DNA of 40,610 nt, from the NCBI GenBank assembly GCA_046595995.1, contig JBKJNB010000096.1:1-40610 (forward strand). The letters are read 5' to 3'. The notes under the pieces were generated by a model that had not been told where the DNA came from, did no database searches, and saw only the letters and a program-made list of their open reading frames with translations. This stretch comes from JAWXBR01 sp046595995. Its GTDB lineage: Bacteria; Bacteroidota; Ignavibacteria; Kapaibacteriales; Kapaibacteriaceae. The translations under genes and the position numbers were made by a program. Of this stretch, positions 1 through 7,100 are shown piece by piece. Position 1 is the stretch's first letter; every line of letters begins with the position of its first letter.

Positions 1-117
1 GGTTCGCACGAAGTTGTGTTCAACACCCGCGCGTATGACATGCCGAGCTCGATGTACTACGTTGTGCTTACGACGCCATCAATGTCTGACACAAAAGCGT
101 TGATGATTACTCGATAA
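1..117 (+). CDS. C-terminal end of a T9SS-secreted protein (5' end outside window)
   Basis: The first frame is open from the window edge to a TAA at 115-117 and gives 38 residues. The pattern G-hydrophobic-V-F, a conserved Y-Y-V-V-L turn (MPSSMYYVVLTT) and a basic end (ALMITR) matches the last strands of the T9SS type A sorting domain (Por secretion system C-terminal signal). In that family the domain directs export across the outer membrane and is then cleaved off. Nothing can be said about the cargo itself. The stop overlaps the convergent pseudogene on the other strand by 11 bases. Seen: the reading frame and the pattern. Inferred: the sorting role. Confidence 0.7.
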   Translation, partial: GSHEVVFNTRAYDMPSSMYYVVLTTPSMSDTKALMITR

Positions 118-467
118 GAAGATCAATCGAAGCCAAGTCCTGAGCGAAGGAGTCTTTGTCGTCCTTCTCTGAAATTAGTTCGCCCGCATGTACGGCCTTA
201 TCGCGCCACATGCGGGCTTCTTTTTTGTCGCCCAGCATGGCATGTGCACGAGCCAGAGCAGTAGGCTCTCGATACCTGCCAGTCTCCCCTCACGAGATTT
301 ACCGGCTCACCAATCGTCATCCAATGATGCCTCGACGCATGTGCCGCGTGCAACATCTCGTCCGTCTCGTCTTCCGTCCGATTCTTCTTATCCATCAGCT
401 CCCACACCCGATTAAACAGTGAAGGGGCTAGCGCGCGATGCGCGCGCTCAAGATCTTCGGGTGTCAT
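107..467 (-). pseudogene. Frameshifted, internally deleted conserved hypothetical protein
   Basis: An ATG at 467, preceded by GGAGAA, starts a frame beginning MTPEDLERAHRALAPS. It passes through DEMLHAAHASRHHW and GDWQVSR, which I recognise as a conserved uncharacterised family with helical, TPR-like character. After QVSR the frame becomes nonsense (Cys-rich) and stops at about 198. A second frame takes over at about 262-275 and continues with ALARAHAMLGDKKEAR and WRDKAVHAGEL to a TAA at 107-109. These are recognisably the C-terminal helices of the same family. In relatives roughly 25-30 residues separate the two halves, so the gene seems to have lost a short internal segment whose length is not a multiple of three. 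It is probably dead. A sequencing error alone would not explain the missing residues. Confidence 0.65.
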
Positions 468-561
468 AGATGGTTCTCCGAATTGCGTTGATAGATTCGC
501 CACGTAATACGACCGTGAATCAAACCGGCGAAATTTTCGGCAAATTAGTAAAGTCAAGACT

Positions 562-1386
562 TTGAGCACAGATAGGCCATCGTACGTAATCGAAGGTGGT
601 GTTGCCGGACGCGAACGCCTTCGTCTACTCTCTGCAGCGATGCGGCCGTTAACGGAGGCATTCCTCGATCGATTAGACATCACTCAGGGCATGCGCTGCC
701 TCGATGTCGGTTGCGGAGGTGGCGACGTCTCGCGTTTGCTTGCACAGCGATGTGGCACTACTGGATCTGTCGTTGGCATCGACAACGACGATGTTATTAT
801 CACCATTGCGCGCGAAGAACCGGCCGCGAATTTGGGTATCGAGTATCTGCATACCAACGCAATCGACTACGGTATGAAGGCACAGTTTGACTTAGTATAC
901 GCTCGGTTTTTTCTGTCCCACGTAACCGATGCCCGAGCAACTCTAAATCACCTAAGCAGTTTGCTGCGTCCGGGTGGTACGCTAGCCGTTGAAGACGTGT
1001 GGTTCCCTGGACACTTTAGTTTTCCGCGCAGTACTGCATTCGACACGTTTGTGCAATGGTATCGTGAGGCAGCACGCAGTCGAGGGGCTGACCCAGATTT
1101 GGGAATCAAGCTTCCGAAACTCTTCGATGAACTTGGACTTGAACATGAACTTGGATTTGAACATGTACGAAGTGAGATGCACACCCAAGCATTTGGTACG
1201 GGTGCAAGCAAGTTCGTGTCGCTTATCACACTAGAGAGGATACGTGCTTCGATTGTCGAGGCAACGGTGGCCAGTGACGCAGACGTTGTGCGCGTAATCG
1301 AAGAGTTGCGCGCTTTTACCGAGCGCTCCGATACCATTGTAAGCATGGCACCGGTTATGCAGATTAGTGCTCGCTTTTTAAGCTAA
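562..1386 (+). CDS. Class I SAM-dependent methyltransferase
   Basis: This 274-residue cytoplasmic protein has the Rossmann methyltransferase core. Motif I is CLDVGCGGGDV at residues 46-56, followed by an acidic position after VVGIDND, then FDLVYARFFLSHV and the post-motif LRPGGTLAVEDVW. The family transfers a methyl group from SAM to an unidentified small molecule or macromolecule; the sequence does not show which. The start is a TTG at 562 with no strong ribosome binding site; the next in-frame ATG (residue 27) would remove N-terminal sequence normally present, so I keep TTG. The C-terminal third holds an 18-bp tandem duplication (1129-1164). The stop overlaps the convergent gene at 1383 by four bases. 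The gene is divergent from the pseudogene to its left. Confidence 0.8.
   Translation: MSTDRPSYVIEGGVAGRERLRLLSAAMRPLTEAFLDRLDITQGMRCLDVGCGGGDVSRLLAQRCGTTGSVVGIDNDDVIITIAREEPAANLGIEYLHTNAIDYGMKAQFDLVYARFFLSHVTDARATLNHLSSLLRPGGTLAVEDVWFPGHFSFPRSTAFDTFVQWYREAARSRGADPDLGIKLPKLFDELGLEHELGFEHVRSEMHTQAFGTGASKFVSLITLERIRASIVEATVASDADVVRVIEELRAFTERSDTIVSMAPVMQISARFLS
1129..1164 (+). repeat. 18-bp tandem duplication inside the methyltransferase
   Basis: Two adjacent 18-base units (1129-1146 and 1147-1164) differ at one base. They encode ELGLEH then ELGFEH, adding six residues without breaking the frame. It looks like a recent slippage or duplication event. Confidence 0.9.
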
Positions 1387-1862
1387 ATCTCACCGTCCAG
1401 CAATCTCTTCGCCATCAGCAGCCCCCTGCTTATTCGCGTATCAACTGACTTACCGTCGTTTATGTGGTGTGCGATTGACCGCTGCTTGCCAGCTGTCAGC
1501 GCGTTCCACTTGCTCGCTGCTTCGTCGTCTGTGTCGAGCACGGCAACAAATTCCTCGCAAAGATCTACCTGGTCGGGGTTCGGGTCGGGTTTGATAACTA
1601 CACGAACCTTGTCGCCCACCTTCGCACCCATTTCTCGTAACATGGGCAGACTAACGAACACGTGTCTTGTACCATCTTTTCGTCCTTGAACGGCACGTCG
1701 GTATGCATGTCCGTTCAGCGTAACGATTAGCCTCTTAATCTTGGCTGCCTTCAACTCTCCTGCGGCCTTAGCGGGTATCTCAACATAGTGATGGACGATT
1801 CCAATGTTGTAGGAATCGATTAAAGCCTCGTACGTATACGTGTGCTTGGGTTTTGTTGCCAT
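1383..1862 (-). CDS. DUF1905 / YdeI-OmdA-associated family protein
   Basis: 159 residues, cytoplasmic, with no signal sequence. The N-terminal ~95 residues follow the DUF1905 barrel pattern: HHYVEIPAKAAGELKAA, then RLIVTLNGHAYRRAV, then FVSLPMLREMGAKVGDKV. The C-terminal ~55 residues (WNALTAGKQRSIAHHI followed by DTRISR) match the YdeI/OmpD-associated bacteriocin-protection-like domain. This two-domain arrangement is common in Bacteroidota. The biochemical role is unknown, and the 'bacteriocin protection' label comes from distant relatives only. The ATG at 1862 gives the expected family length. The gene is transcribed towards the methyltransferase and its stop overlaps that gene's stop. Confidence 0.75.
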   Translation of the reverse strand: MATKPKHTYTYEALIDSYNIGIVHHYVEIPAKAAGELKAAKIKRLIVTLNGHAYRRAVQGRKDGTRHVFVSLPMLREMGAKVGDKVRVVIKPDPNPDQVDLCEEFVAVLDTDDEAASKWNALTAGKQRSIAHHINDGKSVDTRISRGLLMAKRLLDGEI

Positions 1863-1930
1863 TCGAATCTATTAAAGGCGTGGTCGTGGCTTCTGCGGTG
1901 CGAAGTTACTGACGGCGGGGGCGGGCGAAC

Positions 1931-1963
1931 AAAAAAAGGCATGTCCGATTGCGCGGACATGCC
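1931..1963 (-). terminator. Rho-independent terminator of the repeat surface protein
   Basis: A perfect 10-bp stem (1938-1947 with 1954-1963, six-base loop) is followed on the minus strand by seven T residues (the A run at 1931-1937). It lies about 50 bases past the stop of the 2016-5954 gene and faces the right way to end that transcript. Confidence 0.85.
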
Positions 1964-2015
1964 TCTCAGTTCATTACCCATTTCTTCTAGATGTTTACCT
2001 CTAGACGAGTGGTAA

Positions 2016-5000
2016 TTAGATTTTTACGAAGCGCTTCGTTGCGATAGACGTTTCGTTGTGCAGCTTGATGAAGTATACACCAGAGCTGAGAGCGCTTAAC
2101 GAGATGTCGTGACGTGTTCCGTTCATTACAGAGCTAGCAACGATGCGACCCTGAGCGTCCACGATGTCAATGTTCATCGAAACTGCCGAGGCAAGGTTTT
2201 CGATTCTGATGACGTCAGCAGCTGGTGAAGGAAACACGTTGTAGTTGCTTGTGATGTCCGAAGTCGTAACGTCTGTTGTTGCGCCATCAAATATTGCGAA
2301 TGGGCTCAGTGACTGAACGTTGTCGCGTTTGATGCTGTACATGCCTTCAGCACGTGCCATTGCAGCTGCCATTGCATTTGCGTCCCAACCACCATTAATA
2401 TAGTGCGAGATGTACGCCTGTGCTCTGTTGAAGCCATTAACTTCAGCAACGGCTTGCCATGCGAGTTCCATGTTCATTCTCAGGTTCGAAGCGATGTCAC
2501 TTGTGATATCCCATGTTGCGTTCACTACTGACTCTGTCGCTGAAAGCAACGAGCCCGTTGTGCCTTGGGAAAGTACACCTTCGCGTACGCCTACATTTAC
2601 GTTGCCTGAAGCCGAGGTCTGAGCGAGCGTAATGCTAGCTGGGAAGAAGCCGTTGGCTGTACCAACCGGGAACACTGTAGGCACAGATGCACCAGCGTCA
2701 ATTGCCATCGATACTGCGCCATTCGGAGCAGTTTGGATGAAGGATGTTGTGCTGCCACCGACGATCGAGCCATTAGTGCCGATTGTAAGAACGTTGTCTG
2801 CGATGTTCAAACGACCGCTTGTAAGGTTCAGAACACCATTTACTGTTGCGTCTGTTCCGAGTGCGACGTTTCCACCATTGCCGGCTGCGATTGTAAGATC
2901 GTTGACAATGTTGCCTGCTGCGTCAAACATTAGGCGTCCAACTGCTGAACCAGCAGAAGTAATCGAGATGTCCGAAGCATTCGTCGACGAGATTGTGCCC
3001 GTACCCGTAGCGTCGATGATACCCAAGATGTTTAGGTCATTGCCGTTCAGGATCAGTCGGCCGCTTTGGAGGTCGAGCATCCTTGTCACGTTCAAATCGC
3101 TGCCCAAGGTTACTGAACTTGCGTTCGTAACATCGATGATCAGATCGCCAATAGCCGAGCCAGTAAGATTCAACGGTGCCGCGAGACCAGCGTCGCCAGT
3201 AATGGAAAGTGCTGAATTAGCGTTCGTTGCAATAGAGCCAACACCCGACAGTGCTCCACCAATTGTGAAGTCTACGTCGCTAATGTCTAGTGTGCCACTT
3301 GTAAGAGTCGTTGTGCCGTTAACTACTAAGTCCGACGCAAGTTTTACCGAGTTTGCAGCACCAACATTTGTGGTGAGGTTGTTCAGGATTTGTCCGCCTT
3401 GAGCGAAGCGTAGCCCCGTAGCCAAGCCCCCTACAGAGTTGATCGTTAGATCTGAAGCTGCGTCACCGGCTAGCGAACCAGAGCCAGATACTAGTCCGTT
3501 CAACGTCAGGTCTGCACCTGCAAAGTTGAGTGTGCCGCTTGTAAGGTTTAGTGCATTCATAACATCGACGTCTCCACCGATGCGTGCAACATTCGATGCA
3601 CCAACATCAACGAGAAGCGAACCGACCGCGCTGTTGTCAGCGAAGTTCAGAACACCAGTTGTGCCCGTTGCTGAAGTGATATCGATGTTCGATGCTGCTG
3701 TAGAGCGAACAAAACCATTAACACCACCAACGATATTGCCATCGATTGAGAGATCATTACCGTTGAGCACGAGTGTACCGCCGTTAAGGGTCAGGGTCTT
3801 CGTGACGTTCAAGTCGCTTCCCAGAGTGACGGTTTTGCCTGAGCCTACATTCACACCGAAATCGCCGATCGAGCCGCCTGTTACTGAGATTGGTGATGTA
3901 AGACCGCCCGGAGTGTTAATCATAAGACCCGAGTTCGCGTTCGAGATAATCGTACCAACGCCCGTTAGAGCGCCACCGATTGCAAGATCGTTATCACTAA
4001 TGTCAAGGTTGCCACTTGTAAGTGTTGTTGCCCCCATAACAGTAAGATCAGAAAGCAACTTCACTGTGTTGCCTGCACCGGCGTTAATTATAAGATTGAT
4101 TAGTGTCTGTCCACCCGTCGCGAAACGAAGACCAGAACCAACACCACTTGCAGCGTTTATAACCAGGTTCGAAGTGTTGCTACCGCTTAGCGACCCTGCA
4201 CCAGTTACAGCGCCATTGAGGTTAAGCGTAGAGCCCGCAAAATTCAGCGTACCCGATTGTAGATTTAGGTTGTTTGCAACAGTCAAAATGCCGTTGATGG
4301 CTGCAGAACCAGTAGCGCCAACATTTACGGTAAGACTCTTAACGACATTTACAGCGCCTTCGAAATTCAGCGTACCTGTAGTGCCCGTTAGCGAGGTGAA
4401 GCTGATATCGGAAGTGGCTGTCGAACGAACGAAGCCATCCGCATCACTAACGATGTTGCCAGCGATAGTGAGATCGTTGCCATTTAGAACGAGTGTTCCG
4501 CCGGTAAGCGTAAGTGTGCGAGCCACGACCAGGTCGTTACCAAGTGTTACGACGCTAGAGGGAGCAACATTGACGCCGAGGTCACCGATCGTTCCGCCCG
4601 TGAAGGCGATTGGCGAAGTAAGACCACCAGGTGTGTTGATCATCAGACCGGAATTTGCGTTCGTTACAAGTGTACCGGCACCGCTTAGCGCGCCACCTAG
4701 GGTTAGATTGACATTGCTGATGTCAAGGTTACCGCTTGTTAGTGTTGTTGCACCAGAAACCACGAGGTCAGATGCAATCTTTACCGAATTTCCCACGCCG
4801 ACGTTTGTTGTAAGATTGTTTATGGTTTGTCCGCCGACTGCAAAACGCAAAGGGTTTGCGATACCACCAACTGTGTTGATCACCAGGTTGGATGTTGCAT
4901 CACCGCTAAGGGTACCTGCTCCGATAACATTACCGGCAAGCGTAAGAGTCGACCCGGCGAAGCGCAACGTTCCCGACTGTAGATTTAGCGTTTGCGCAAC

Positions 5001-5954
5001 TGTAAGCGCACCATTGATTGTCGTTGAGGCTCCGGCACCAACGTTTACTGTCAGGTTCTTCACAGCATTCGCGGTTCCTGCGAAGTTCAACATGCCCGTG
5101 ACACCATTTACAGCGTTCAGCGTTATGCTCGATAGCGCGGTAGAGGTAATCAACGTGTTTGCTGCACTCGTAATCGCACCGTTCACTGTAAGGTCGCGTC
5201 CGTTTAGGTTCAGTGTCCCACCAGTAAGATTCAGTGCGCCATTCGCACCAATCGTCAGGTTGTTTCCTAATGTGACGACTGTTCCAACTGGAACGTCGAA
5301 AATGACAGTCTTCAAACCAGCACCAGAGAGCTCGAGGCCAGTTGTTGCTGCGGAATTGATGTAACGGACGTTATAAGCGTTTGTAAGGGCAAGCACTCCG
5401 CCATTAAGTGCAAGTGTTCCACCAGAGACCGTAATCGTGGCATCATTTGCGAGAGCAAGGCTTCCGCCAGCAGCCATTGCTAGAACGCCACCTGTAAGGT
5501 TAAGTCCCTTCGAGATCGTCATCTGTGCCGCAGATTGTATTGCCGTTGATGCCGTGTTCAAATATTCTGCTGCAAGCGCGCCTGTAAAAGCGAGCGTAGA
5601 GCCTGCACCCATTACAAGTGTGCCCACGTTAATTGCACCAGCACCAGAGAGGTTGCCCTGCGTAACCGTGAGCGTAGAATTCGCGCCGCCGGTAAGTGTT
5701 CCTGCGACATTCATTGATGCCAATGCGCCATTGATTGTTGCATTGTTATCCATCGTCACCGTTATTCCAGCAGGAATAATGATTTGATCGACGGTGTTAT
5801 TAAAGTTTGGTGCTGCGACGCCCCATGTGGCTGCTGCACTCCAATTGCCCGAGGCTACTGCTGTGAACGGTGCGCTCGATGCAACCGATGTAAGTAGGAC
5901 ACATGCGAGTATAAGACTACTCCAAACCCGCACTGTTTGTAAACGGTGTGTCAT
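2016..5954 (-). CDS. Large repetitive secreted surface protein with T9SS sorting domain
   Basis: About 1312 residues. I take the ATG at 5954, which has GGAGAG upstream, rather than an ORF-extending ATG 24 codons earlier, because it is followed at once by a signal peptide (MTHRLQTVRVWSSLILACVL...). The mature start, SGNWSAAATWG, is a motif common in Bacteroidota secreted proteins. The body is rich in G, T, S, N and alternating hydrophobics (TLTLTGGTLVLNGNDL), typical of a beta-solenoid. It contains four long repeats of ~240 residues, each made of smaller strands. After the repeats comes a ~100-residue globular region (ATWDITSDIASNLRM...), then a type A sorting domain (VFPSPAADVIRI ... SSGVYFIKLHNE ... 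RFVKI). An adhesin or surface-layer role is plausible but not shown. The gene is monocistronic, with its own terminator. Confidence 0.85.
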   Translation of the reverse strand: MTHRLQTVRVWSSLILACVLLTSVASSAPFTAVASGNWSAAATWGVAAPNFNNTVDQIIIPAGITVTMDNNATINGALASMNVAGTLTGGANSTLTVTQGNLSGAGAINVGTLVMGAGSTLAFTGALAAEYLNTASTAIQSAAQMTISKGLNLTGGVLAMAAGGSLALANDATITVSGGTLALNGGVLALTNAYNVRYINSAATTGLELSGAGLKTVIFDVPVGTVVTLGNNLTIGANGALNLTGGTLNLNGRDLTVNGAITSAANTLITSTALSSITLNAVNGVTGMLNFAGTANAVKNLTVNVGAGASTTINGALTVAQTLNLQSGTLRFAGSTLTLAGNVIGAGTLSGDATSNLVINTVGGIANPLRFAVGGQTINNLTTNVGVGNSVKIASDLVVSGATTLTSGNLDISNVNLTLGGALSGAGTLVTNANSGLMINTPGGLTSPIAFTGGTIGDLGVNVAPSSVVTLGNDLVVARTLTLTGGTLVLNGNDLTIAGNIVSDADGFVRSTATSDISFTSLTGTTGTLNFEGAVNVVKSLTVNVGATGSAAINGILTVANNLNLQSGTLNFAGSTLNLNGAVTGAGSLSGSNTSNLVINAASGVGSGLRFATGGQTLINLIINAGAGNTVKLLSDLTVMGATTLTSGNLDISDNDLAIGGALTGVGTIISNANSGLMINTPGGLTSPISVTGGSIGDFGVNVGSGKTVTLGSDLNVTKTLTLNGGTLVLNGNDLSIDGNIVGGVNGFVRSTAASNIDITSATGTTGVLNFADNSAVGSLLVDVGASNVARIGGDVDVMNALNLTSGTLNFAGADLTLNGLVSGSGSLAGDAASDLTINSVGGLATGLRFAQGGQILNNLTTNVGAANSVKLASDLVVNGTTTLTSGTLDISDVDFTIGGALSGVGSIATNANSALSITGDAGLAAPLNLTGSAIGDLIIDVTNASSVTLGSDLNVTRMLDLQSGRLILNGNDLNILGIIDATGTGTISSTNASDISITSAGSAVGRLMFDAAGNIVNDLTIAAGNGGNVALGTDATVNGVLNLTSGRLNIADNVLTIGTNGSIVGGSTTSFIQTAPNGAVSMAIDAGASVPTVFPVGTANGFFPASITLAQTSASGNVNVGVREGVLSQGTTGSLLSATESVVNATWDITSDIASNLRMNMELAWQAVAEVNGFNRAQAYISHYINGGWDANAMAAAMARAEGMYSIKRDNVQSLSPFAIFDGATTDVTTSDITSNYNVFPSPAADVIRIENLASAVSMNIDIVDAQGRIVASSVMNGTRHDISLSALSSGVYFIKLHNETSIATKRFVKI
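2740..5276 (-). repeat. Four ~720-bp internal repeats of the surface protein gene
   Basis: Unit starts, marked by the codons for VTLG(N/S)(N/D)L, lie at 5276, 4550, 3830 and 3113 on the minus strand, spaced 726, 720 and 717 bases. Units 2 and 3 are the most alike (TLVLNGNDL, GFVRSTA, SGLMINTPGGLTSPI recur). Unit 4 decays towards the C-terminal region, so the right-hand limit given is approximate. Confidence 0.8.
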
Positions 5955-5996
5955 TTTTCTCTCCAGTTGTGTGTTGTTAGTGGTGACTAACGTGAA

Positions 5997-6020
5997 GGTG
6001 AACGCGCCCATGCGTTCACC
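5997..6020 (-). promoter_or_regulatory. Perfect 9-bp inverted repeat in the leader of the surface protein gene
   Basis: GGTGAACGC at 5997-6005 pairs with GCGTTCACC at 6012-6020 across a six-base loop. It starts 43 bases upstream of the ATG at 5954 and lies between that gene and the stop of the upstream YihY gene at 6092. No T run follows on either strand, so it is unlikely to be a terminator. A 5'-UTR stem or an operator are both possible. Confidence 0.4.
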
Positions 6021-6091
6021 TGGCAACAGATGGCCCTATGCCTTTGTATGTTCCTGCCCATCTGAAAAAAGGGTCAGTTAGGGGGCTACAA

Positions 6092-7081
6092 CTACGCTTG
6101 GGGCTTTATGTTACCTGCGTCGTCGCTCTTAACCACAACCTTTGTTTCGGTATCGCGGAGGATGTGCTTACCCATTTCCACTTCTACGTCTCTAAACGTA
6201 ACGGCGTACGAATTGGGGTGAATATCCGACCCAAACTTTATCGCAAACGAGCTGGTGAACTCTGCGCCGAAGTACAAAATCACCGCAGTGTAATAGGTCC
6301 ATACAAGCAACACCACCAATGCCCCGGCAGCTCCGAACGTACTACCTACATCGGTAGCGCTGATGTAGTAGCCGATAGCAAACTTTCCGAGCATAAAGAG
6401 AACTGCCGTGCCAATGGCACCAACGATCACGTCCTTCCACTCGATGATTGCATCGGGCAAGACCTTAAAGATTACAGAGAATATTCCGACCGCGACTACA
6501 AACGAAAGCACATGGTTTACGATGACCAGAAGCCACACGGCGGCGTCGGGGTACATCTGAACGAGACTTTGATGAATGGCGTCAACGACTGCCGACAATA
6601 ACAGCGAGACCAATAACAAAAAGCCAAGGCTAACAATAACGGAGAACGACAGAACACGATTTTGTATAAACTTCAACCATCCTTGCTTCGGCTTCGACTT
6701 AATCCCCCAGATCGTGTTCACCGCTTCTTGAATTTCAGCGAACACACCCGTCGCGCCCATGAACAATACCGCAACACCGATGATAGTCGCCCAAACGTTG
6801 TCACCACTTAACGCAGCATTTTTAATAACATCCTGCAACTGCATCGCAGTGGTCTTACCCATGAAGCCTTCAAGCTGGATGTAGATGCTCCCTTCCACAG
6901 CCGCTTGATCGAAGACAGAGCTGGTCATGGCAATAATTACAATGAGAAGTGGTGCCATCGAAAAGACCGTATAGTATGCAAGCGCCGCGGACAACGTCAG
7001 CACCTTGTCATCGCCAAAGCCACTAAAGGCGTCCTTCAGTACCTGCCAAAGCCCACCAGGCGTGACCTTCTCTTTCTTCAT
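6092..7081 (-). CDS. YihY/virulence factor BrkB family inner-membrane protein
   Basis: 329 residues from the ATG at 7081 (GGAGA eight bases upstream). A longer frame exists but lacks a ribosome binding site and runs back into the preceding gene. The protein has six or so hydrophobic segments. Family hallmarks are the first helix LSAALAYYTVFSMAPLLIVI, a middle FMGATGVFAEIQEAVNTIW, and the C-terminal GSTFGAAGALVVLLVWTYYT with YFGAEFTSSFA. The family was long labelled RNase BN, which is a misannotation; its function is still uncertain. The last ~45 residues form a charged cytoplasmic tail. It lies 19 bases downstream of the propeller gene on the same strand and is probably cotranscribed with it. 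Confidence 0.88.
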   Translation of the reverse strand: MKKEKVTPGGLWQVLKDAFSGFGDDKVLTLSAALAYYTVFSMAPLLIVIIAMTSSVFDQAAVEGSIYIQLEGFMGKTTAMQLQDVIKNAALSGDNVWATIIGVAVLFMGATGVFAEIQEAVNTIWGIKSKPKQGWLKFIQNRVLSFSVIVSLGFLLLVSLLLSAVVDAIHQSLVQMYPDAAVWLLVIVNHVLSFVVAVGIFSVIFKVLPDAIIEWKDVIVGAIGTAVLFMLGKFAIGYYISATDVGSTFGAAGALVVLLVWTYYTAVILYFGAEFTSSFAIKFGSDIHPNSYAVTFRDVEVEMGKHILRDTETKVVVKSDDAGNIKPQA

Positions 7082-7100
7082 TGCGTTGTCTCCGTGTTGT

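Noticed and set aside
3439..5364. 641-codon open frame on the plus strand
   Set aside because: It is antisense to the repeat surface protein, its composition (Pro/Val/Arg/Ser periodicity) mirrors the repeats, and it has no ribosome binding site.
6092..7081. Ribonuclease BN
   Set aside because: The name is a historical misassignment for the YihY/BrkB membrane family; no nuclease motif is present.
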